A DNA stretch of 12,041 bases from BS750m-G57 sp964392945 (lineage in GTDB: Bacteria; Planctomycetota; Phycisphaerae; SM23-33). Below, one piece after another: positions 6,580 through 12,041 of the stretch. The stretch covers positions 1 through 12,041 of the forward strand of contig CAYMSH010000190.1 of NCBI GenBank assembly GCA_964392945.1, in the 5' to 3' direction. Position 1 is the first letter of the stretch. Every line of letters starts with the position of its first letter. A program made the translations under genes and the position numbers. The notes beneath the pieces were generated by a model. It ran no database searches. It had not been told where the DNA came from and saw only the letters and a program-made list of their open reading frames with translations.

Positions 6580-9500
6580 ATGAGAAAGGTAATCTTCATT
6601 AGGGTCTTGCTGCTGGCGACTGTCGCCTCAGCGGCTCTCCCGGCGGCCGGGGACACCAACACCGGACGCTACCTGGCTGTCTTCGCTGACGGGCGGCGCG
6701 TCACGGGCGATGCGATCTCCGGCTGGCATGCACATCCCGGTTCGGCGCACATCGCCGGAGTAGCGCTGTCTGATCCGAAACGCCCGCTGCTGTGGATGCG
6801 GGACCGCTCGCTGGGGCAATGGCGCCCCAGGTACAACTGCCCCGGCTACGTCGAGTTCATCGGCGGCGATCGGATAGTCGGACGTGTAACGGGCGCAATA
6901 CCCGGCGGTTTGACCGACGGCCGATACGCTCCGACCCATGTGCTGGTCAAACCGATCGAGACGTTTTCTCCGCCGGTCTACCAGCCGCCGACGCACATCG
7001 CCGTGCTGCCGCGCCGAATCCGGCGCATAGCCTGGAGAGGCCCTTCCAAACGCCCGCTGAACCCGGGCAATCTCTACCGCACCGACGGGCGGACACTGCG
7101 TTTCGTGGGCCTTCGCTGGGGCGCCGAGTCTGTAACACTCCTGCTTAACAAGGGCTCCTGCGACGTGAAGCTCTCGGATATCGCCGAGATACACATGCCG
7201 AGGGTCGATCAGTGGGGCGCCTATTACCGGGAGTTGGCGGTCCTGAGTCCGTCGCTTGACGCACGCCTGGTGCGATACGAAACAACCGGCGGACTGATCG
7301 CAACCGCCAGCGAAACCAGGATGAGGGCCCTGCCGTTCAAGACCGTCACCGAGGAGAGATCGTCCTGGACGAGGCTCCTGCATTATGACCGCCAGATCGA
7401 ACAGTCCCAGGCCAACCTGGCCAAGATGAGCAAGACGATCGATCTGGCCCGCAAGAAACACGCGGACAAAACGAACGAACTGCAGAGAGCTCAAGCCGCC
7501 GACCGACAGGCCTACAACAAGGCGATCGCCGTGCTGAGACTGCGAATGGATCAGCAGCGGAAAACCGAAGAATCCAAGCTGGCCCGGAAGCTGGCCAAAC
7601 ACGAAGAACAACTCCGCAAGTCCGAGGCCGACCTGGCCAGGAGGCTGGCCAAGGCTCCGCCGGCCCAGCGGGACAAACAGATCAGGGACCTGCGGGCCAG
7701 GAACGCCCACTCGCGCGAATCGTACAGGAAACAAGTAGCGTCCGAGCGGGCCAGGCTGCAGCAGCACAGGACCAGCCAGATCGACAATTTCAGCAGGAGC
7801 GAACCACAGAGGCTCGCCAATGCACGCCGCTCGATGGTCTCGGAAGTTGCGAGACTCAAACAGCAACTCGATTCGCATATCGTCAATCACACCAACCACG
7901 TCAACCATCTCAACACGATCAGGCTGCATCGGGCGAGCACACCGGATCCGCACCGGGGCGCCGCCACCACATGGACGCATGTTGTTCATCCGGCCTGGAG
8001 CGTCGATCCGCTCTGGATTCCCTTCAGTTCCATTCGCATGCTCTGCTCGTTCGCTCCCGACACGATCCCGCTGTCGAGGGTCCGCCCGGTAAGTGCTGTC
8101 ATCCCGGCCATGCAGCCGTGGCGTGTCGATCGGAACGCCAGCGGCGGACTGCTCCGCAGCGGCCGGCTGCAATACGGCTGGGGCTTCGGCGTGCATGCAC
8201 CCAGCGAACTGAGTTTCGCACTCCCGCCCCACGCCAGGTCGTTTCGCTGCCGCGTGGGACTCGACAACTCCGTTGATGTCGGGGGATGCGCCCGGGCGCG
8301 GATATTCGTCGGATCGACTCGCGACAAGCCGCGTTACCAGAGCCCGCTGATGATCGGTTCGCAGAAAACCGCAGACAGCGGATCGGTATCCCTGGCTACC
8401 GGGCCCGACTCGCCGCGGCGACTGATCCTCCAGGTCGATCCCGTTGTCCGCGATCATCCCGCCGGCGCCGATCCACTGAATATTCGAGACAAGTTCGACT
8501 GGCTCGATCCGCAAATCACGTTTGATCGAAACGGTCTCGGCGCCGAGGTCCGCAAACAGATCCCCGCCCGGATCGCGGCGTGGCGAGGGTGGACCGCCAA
8601 ACTCGACAAGCCCGCCAATTGCGTATGGACGAATCGGTTCGACGATACGATCGGAGTATGCGGGCGGTTCATCACGGCGGTGCAGCCCCAAAACCAGCCG
8701 CTGGTCCTTTCGAAAACGATCCCTGTCGGGCCCGATGACAAATGGATCGTAGTAGACGGCGGTTATCTCGGCGGCGGCGATATCCATATCGGCAGCGTCA
8801 CGCTTCACGTCGGCGATCAGGCGATCCCGGCTACGAAGCTGCCGGTGAAATATCCATGGATGAGGCGCGGACCCCCGCTGGTCTTCCCGATCGCCGGCTA
8901 CAACGGCAAAAAGATATCCTTCGAGCTGAGGCGCGGCGCCGGCAGGCCTATTTTCTGGCGCCGGATCGACGTGACCCGCCGGCTTCCGGATTCGTATCGC
9001 CTTGCCGCGGCGCTGGAGAAGTTCGGTACGAAGGACATTACAGTCACCCCCGGTCTGGCCGGGGTGCTGGCCTCGGATCGCCCCAGCAAGCAACTCAAGG
9101 AGACCGCCCTGGAAATCCACAGGCTCGGCGGCGAGGTCAACTACAGGGGCCAGGTGACCCTATGGTTCGAGATGGACCACAGCAAGCAGCCCGACGGAGG
9201 GGATATCGTAAACGCCCTGATCGGCTGCGACTGGAAAGGCGGCGATAACGGTCTGGCCCTGCTGAAGAAACTGCCCCGCCTGCAGTACATGGCTCTGACG
9301 AGGACTTCCGGCATATCGAAGCAGGCCCACGCCAGGCTGAGAAACGAAATGCGCCACATAAGGATCTATTCCTGTCACAGGACCCCATCGGCGGCGTACA
9401 GCCCCCGCTGCTCGTTCACCGTTCGCAACAGCAGCGGCAAGGAAGTTCACCTGCTCCTCCTGAGCACACGGGGCCACCTCATCGGATTCACCCGGCTGAA

Positions 9501-9642
9501 ACCCGGCCACCAGATCAAGCGCACATCCGGCATCGGCGCCCGATACGAAGCCCACCTGATCACAAAGGACTACAACAAGAGCAAACCAGTATCACGATTC
9601 ACCGCAACTCCCAACTCAGCCTGGGACATCAAGACCAGGTAA
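6580..9642 (+). CDS. Large exported multidomain protein: coiled coil, NPCBM, LRR-like and VHL-beta-like domains
   Basis: This encodes 1020 residues. Order: signal peptide (1-23, ending A-A-L-P-A-A-G); small beta modules with D-G-R-x-V-T-G (37-43), G-G-D-R-I-V-G (95-101) and a third ending V-K-L-S-D-I-A-E-I (196-204); a K/R/E/Q-rich coiled coil (about 265-435) broken at A-P-P-A (359-362); an NPCBM-type domain (about 505-650) with Y-G-W-G-F-G-V-H-A-P-S-E-L (532-544), F-R-C-R-V-G-L-D (555-562) and A-R-I-F-V-G (573-578); a beta-rich part (660-800); a leucine-rich-like segment (about 805-930) with G-L-A-L-L-K-K-L-P-R-L-Q (891-902); and a VHL-beta-like end (about 943-1000). NPCBM modules are thought to bind carbohydrate. 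No catalytic domain is recognised, so an extracellular binding or structural role is inferred. No good Shine-Dalgarno precedes the ATG; the signal peptide fixes the start. The domain calls beyond NPCBM are by eye. Confidence 0.88.
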   Translation: MRKVIFIRVLLLATVASAALPAAGDTNTGRYLAVFADGRRVTGDAISGWHAHPGSAHIAGVALSDPKRPLLWMRDRSLGQWRPRYNCPGYVEFIGGDRIVGRVTGAIPGGLTDGRYAPTHVLVKPIETFSPPVYQPPTHIAVLPRRIRRIAWRGPSKRPLNPGNLYRTDGRTLRFVGLRWGAESVTLLLNKGSCDVKLSDIAEIHMPRVDQWGAYYRELAVLSPSLDARLVRYETTGGLIATASETRMRALPFKTVTEERSSWTRLLHYDRQIEQSQANLAKMSKTIDLARKKHADKTNELQRAQAADRQAYNKAIAVLRLRMDQQRKTEESKLARKLAKHEEQLRKSEADLARRLAKAPPAQRDKQIRDLRARNAHSRESYRKQVASERARLQQHRTSQIDNFSRSEPQRLANARRSMVSEVARLKQQLDSHIVNHTNHVNHLNTIRLHRASTPDPHRGAATTWTHVVHPAWSVDPLWIPFSSIRMLCSFAPDTIPLSRVRPVSAVIPAMQPWRVDRNASGGLLRSGRLQYGWGFGVHAPSELSFALPPHARSFRCRVGLDNSVDVGGCARARIFVGSTRDKPRYQSPLMIGSQKTADSGSVSLATGPDSPRRLILQVDPVVRDHPAGADPLNIRDKFDWLDPQITFDRNGLGAEVRKQIPARIAAWRGWTAKLDKPANCVWTNRFDDTIGVCGRFITAVQPQNQPLVLSKTIPVGPDDKWIVVDGGYLGGGDIHIGSVTLHVGDQAIPATKLPVKYPWMRRGPPLVFPIAGYNGKKISFELRRGAGRPIFWRRIDVTRRLPDSYRLAAALEKFGTKDITVTPGLAGVLASDRPSKQLKETALEIHRLGGEVNYRGQVTLWFEMDHSKQPDGGDIVNALIGCDWKGGDNGLALLKKLPRLQYMALTRTSGISKQAHARLRNEMRHIRIYSCHRTPSAAYSPRCSFTVRNSSGKEVHLLLLSTRGHLIGFTRLKPGHQIKRTSGIGARYEAHLITKDYNKSKPVSRFTATPNSAWDIKTR

Positions 9643-9666
9643 GGCTTCTGCGGCCCGCGGGTCTTG
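9630..9666 (+). terminator. Weak candidate terminator hairpin after the 1020-residue protein gene
   Basis: CAAGACC (9630-9636) and GGTCTTG (9660-9666) form a 7-bp stem overlapping the stop codon, with a GC-rich 23-nt loop. No T-run follows directly; the nearest is TTTT at 9679-9682, already used in the proposed promoter of the next gene. It may be only partial termination. Confidence 0.25.
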
Positions 9667-9678
9667 GACCATCTCCGC

Positions 9679-9707
9679 TTTTCATTGGGCCGCTTATCGG
9701 ATAGAAT
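9679..9707 (+). promoter_or_regulatory. Candidate promoter for the CAP-domain gene
   Basis: TTTTCA (9679-9684, four of six -35 bases) and TAGAAT (9702-9707) are 17 bp apart. The -10 and its upstream flank, TCGGATAGAAT after GGCCGC, match the promoter proposed for the gene at 6580. The leader to the GTG at 9748 would be about 34 nt. Confidence 0.45.
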
Positions 9708-9747
9708 TGACGCAAGAGTCAGGGAATATCGAGTACGAGGAGATTGC

Positions 9748-10935
9748 GTGACCGCTGCGGATGCATTCAGAACGATGGTCTTTGTCGTGTGCCTTGGCGC
9801 CGTTGCGGTCGGCTGGGGCGCCCCGGCGTCCAGACCTAAACCTATCACACCGACGCCGCAGCAGCGAGCGGAGATCAGGAAGTTCCACATCCAGGCGATG
9901 GGGTCGGATATCCAAATCGCCAGGCAAGCTATAGCGGCGCTGCAGGAAATGGGCGACGTCGCCCGGCGGGACACGCTTCTAGTGGCCAACAGGCTCCTGC
10001 GTCGGCAGCGACTGATCGTGATGCGAGCGGCGAGCAGGATCCGATTTCCCGAAAAGGTCAGCAACGCCGAGAGCAGGATCGCCGAACTCCGCACCAGTGC
10101 CTGGGAGAACATCGGCAAGCTTGACAAGGGCCAGACAATACAGATCGCCAAAGAGAACTACACCAAGCTCATCGAGATGCACAAGGCCCTGGCGCCTGTC
10201 TACGCACATCGAACCGCGGTGGTCGGCGCGATGGCCATGCGAGCCGAGTTGGTTTCGATCTGTCGCGACGCCGGCGGCCAGACGGCCAAACTCTACACGC
10301 CCCAGTCAGAGAAGAAGCTGGCCGAACTGGCGGCCCGAGCCCTGGGCATGACCTTGGAACAGGCCGCCAAAATCGGACCGTTCAAGGGCTCCAAGGGCCC
10401 GACGGACCAGACGGCCAGGGCCATATGGCACTTCAGCGCCTGTAGGCGGATCGCGAAATATAATGCGGGCTTGTGGAGGCACATGTCATCCGGCGAGGCC
10501 GAGAACATGCGCCTGGTCAACGACTACCGCGAGGCTCTGGGCGCGTTGCGATACGAGATCGACCCGCGACTGATCCAAAGCGCACGGCGCCACAGCAAGG
10601 AAATGACGGACCTGAACTACTTCAGCCACACCTCGCCGACAACCGCCAACAAATCGTTCGGCAATCGCGTCCGCAACGCCGGTCACCCCAGCCCCGCCGG
10701 CGAGAACATAGCCATCGGATCAAGAACCGGGACAGGCGTATTCTGGATGTGGTTCGGGAGCCCGGGCCATCACAAGAACATGGTCAACCGCGGCGCAGTG
10801 GCCATGGGGGTCGGCAAGTGGTCCGGCAGATGGACCCAGAACATGGCCCGCGGCAAGCGAGTGATGCTGATGAACAAAGCCGATCGAGCCAATGTCAAAA
10901 TCAAAGGCAAAGTGCTCCGGGCGCAACGTCCATGA
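9748..10935 (+). CDS. Exported CAP/SCP (PR-1-like) domain protein
   Basis: This encodes 395 residues from a GTG start with GAGGAG five nt upstream. That start gives a proper signal peptide (hydrophobic M-V-F-V-V-C-L-G-A-V-A-V-G-W-G-A, cleavage near A-P-A). An in-frame ATG at 9664 would place an implausible charged stretch before it and lies inside the promoter. Residues 28-250 are mainly helical, rich in A/R/E/K, with no known domain recognised. The C-terminal CAP domain (about 253-367) shows N-D-Y-R-E-A-L-G (257-264), A-R-R-H-S-K-E-M (H282), Y-F-S-H (291-294), G-E-N-I-A (E319), the core S-P-G-H (H341) and a final W-T-Q-N (362-365). The CAP His/Glu set is largely kept. Bacterial CAP proteins are secreted; most lack a proven activity and may bind lipids or act on cell-envelope material. 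The gene lies 105 nt after the 1020-residue protein gene on the same strand. Confidence 0.92.
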   Translation: MTAADAFRTMVFVVCLGAVAVGWGAPASRPKPITPTPQQRAEIRKFHIQAMGSDIQIARQAIAALQEMGDVARRDTLLVANRLLRRQRLIVMRAASRIRFPEKVSNAESRIAELRTSAWENIGKLDKGQTIQIAKENYTKLIEMHKALAPVYAHRTAVVGAMAMRAELVSICRDAGGQTAKLYTPQSEKKLAELAARALGMTLEQAAKIGPFKGSKGPTDQTARAIWHFSACRRIAKYNAGLWRHMSSGEAENMRLVNDYREALGALRYEIDPRLIQSARRHSKEMTDLNYFSHTSPTTANKSFGNRVRNAGHPSPAGENIAIGSRTGTGVFWMWFGSPGHHKNMVNRGAVAMGVGKWSGRWTQNMARGKRVMLMNKADRANVKIKGKVLRAQRP

Positions 10936-10955
10936 ACCCGAACGGCTAGAGGCGA

Positions 10956-10976
10956 ATTCCGATGTACATCGGGAAT
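10956..10976. promoter_or_regulatory. Palindrome between the CAP gene and the next gene (operator or hairpin)
   Basis: CCGATGTACATCGG (10959-10972) is a perfect 14-bp palindrome. Allowing one bulged G, the arms extend to ATTCC...GGGAAT (10956-10976). It lies 20 nt after the CAP stop codon. No T-run follows on the plus strand, so a dimeric-regulator site fits as well as a terminator. Confidence 0.4.
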
Positions 10977-10990
10977 AGAAAAACACGGAA

Positions 10991-11017
10991 CCTGCCCGCC
11001 GCAGGCTGGTATCCAGC
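10991..11017 (+). promoter_or_regulatory. Two adjacent small stem-loops in the leader of the gene at 11034
   Basis: CCTGC-CCGCC-GCAGG (10991-11005) and GCTGG-TAT-CCAGC (11005-11017) are perfect 5-bp stems side by side, ending 3 nt before the AAGGAG ribosome-binding site (11021-11025). They could influence access to the start. No known riboswitch class is recognised. Confidence 0.3.
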
Positions 11018-11033
11018 ACCAAGGAGTCCGAAG

Positions 11034-12041
11034 ATGACACTATCCAGGGTTACGATCCCGATCCGGGCCGCGGCGAGCGTCCTGATAGCCTGCTGTCTTT
11101 CGGCCGGGGCCGCCGAGAACGTTCGCATTACCACGAACGACTCTCGGGTCATCACCGGCGAGCTTCTTTCGGCGCGGACCGCCGCGACGCTGATTGTCCG
11201 CACCGGCGTGCGAGACGTGTATCTCAGTTCACACATCGTCAAGAGCATTGACCAAGCCGCCGCCCAGACGGTTCCGACATACACCCTAAAGGCGAATCTC
11301 AAGCGGGTGGACTCCACGCCGAAAAAGGGGAAGATCGCGATGGTCGTCACCGAGACCAGGCTGACGGGATTCGCCCAGAACGGCAGCGGCTCGGTGTCGC
11401 TACGTGATCCCAAGCTCGGGAGGGTGTCGTTCGCCGTAGTCGTCACTCGGCTGACCCCGCAGACTTACGAGTTTCAAGGCGTCGAGTACGACTGGAAACT
11501 CGGGTTCCCATGCGCGTTTCCCAGCTGGCGTTGGAAGAGCCTGATCTTCAAGGAGATCGACTTCAAGAACGCCAAGTCGCTGACCAAGGCCGTCAACTTC
11601 TTCGCCCAGGCCGGCGACAACCGGACCGCACAAGAACTCCTTGCCGCGTTGGAGAAGCTCGACCCGGCCGCCGCCGCCAAGCAGCGCGCCGCGGCGGAGA
11701 TCGACGCGGTGCGGAAAACGCTGCGACAGGCCGAGAATCTGGAATTGCGGGACATGCGCCGCAGAGCGGCCGCCCTGGTCGCGTCAGCAAAAATGGGCGA
11801 TAAGGCCCGCTCGCTCAATGGCGATCTCGCCGCCCGCCTGGACGCCGAATCGGCGCGACTCAAACGATCGCTCGACACGCTGCCCGGCGCCGCGAAGATC
11901 CTCACTGAACACGGTATCACCGCGCGGCGCCTGTCGATCGACGAAGCCCGGCGGCTGGTCAAAGCCGTCTCGCTGGGCGTCGATGGAGGCAAGCTCACAA
12001 AGCAGCACCTGCACATATACCAACAACCCACCACCCGACCC
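11034..12041 (+). CDS. Exported protein of unknown function with beta module and helical repeats (3' end outside window)
   Basis: The frame is open from the ATG at 11034 to the right edge, 336 residues. AGGAG eight nt upstream and a signal sequence support this start. An in-frame ATG at 10962 would add 24 polar residues before the signal and is less likely. Residues 17-20 read L-I-A-C, a possible lipobox, but cleavage at A-G-A-A near 27 is equally plausible. The mature part begins with a small beta module: T-N-D-S-R-V-I-T-G-E-L (34-44), then A-T-L-I-V-R-T-G and R-D-V-Y-L-S (51-65), ending I-V-K-S-I (68-72). It matches the third N-terminal module of the protein at 6580. A second beta-rich stretch (80-160), a W-rich turn (P-S-W-R-W-K, 163-168) and A/R/L/E-rich helices (about 183-285) follow. 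No enzyme motif is seen. The function is not known. Confidence 0.85.
   Translation, partial: MTLSRVTIPIRAAASVLIACCLSAGAAENVRITTNDSRVITGELLSARTAATLIVRTGVRDVYLSSHIVKSIDQAAAQTVPTYTLKANLKRVDSTPKKGKIAMVVTETRLTGFAQNGSGSVSLRDPKLGRVSFAVVVTRLTPQTYEFQGVEYDWKLGFPCAFPSWRWKSLIFKEIDFKNAKSLTKAVNFFAQAGDNRTAQELLAALEKLDPAAAAKQRAAAEIDAVRKTLRQAENLELRDMRRRAAALVASAKMGDKARSLNGDLAARLDAESARLKRSLDTLPGAAKILTEHGITARRLSIDEARRLVKAVSLGVDGGKLTKQHLHIYQQPTTRP

Noticed and set aside
6628..9120. An 830-codon open frame on the minus strand, opposite the NPCBM protein gene
   Set aside because: It has no signal or recognisable domain and is rich in R, G and P. Such frames are common opposite GC-rich genes. The plus-strand frame has a signal peptide and domain motifs.

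Overview
The window looks like chromosomal DNA from a GC-rich (roughly 58-60%) planctomycete, most likely of the Phycisphaerae/Sedimentisphaerales type. This is an inference from protein style: a PQQ-like beta-propeller protein beginning with a D-W-P-Q-W-R motif, a Tat-exported Gfo/Idh/MocA oxidoreductase, an NPCBM-domain protein with leucine-rich-like and VHL-beta-like parts, and many exported proteins of unknown role. I see no tRNA, rRNA, CRISPR array, transposase or phage gene.

Left part (1-6309). A beta-propeller gene runs off the left edge on the minus strand (696 to 1). A small plus-strand lipoprotein gene (973-1524) converges on a minus-strand series: a Tat-signal oxidoreductase (6309-4996), a large exported double alpha/beta-hydrolase (4669-2672) and a class II fructose-bisphosphate aldolase, fbaA (2633-1563). 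The hydrolase and fbaA are 38 nt apart and may share a transcript. A 326-nt gap before the hydrolase holds a promoter/leader region and a patch of short degenerate repeats.

Right part (6580-12041). Three plus-strand genes encode exported, mostly non-enzymatic proteins: a 1020-residue multidomain protein (N-terminal beta modules, long coiled coil, NPCBM, leucine-rich-like, VHL-beta-like), a CAP/SCP-domain protein with a GTG start, and a protein that runs off the right edge and shares a small beta module with the 1020-residue protein. The first two have similar promoter-like sequences, so they may be expressed together.

The most notable non-coding signal is a gapless 111-nt match between the regions upstream of the beta-propeller gene and the hydrolase gene. 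About 60% of positions are identical, concentrated in four blocks at the same distances from the start codon. This suggests a common promoter and mRNA-leader control element for two exported proteins. Both edge genes (1-696 and 11034-12041) stay open to the window border and are easy to miss.
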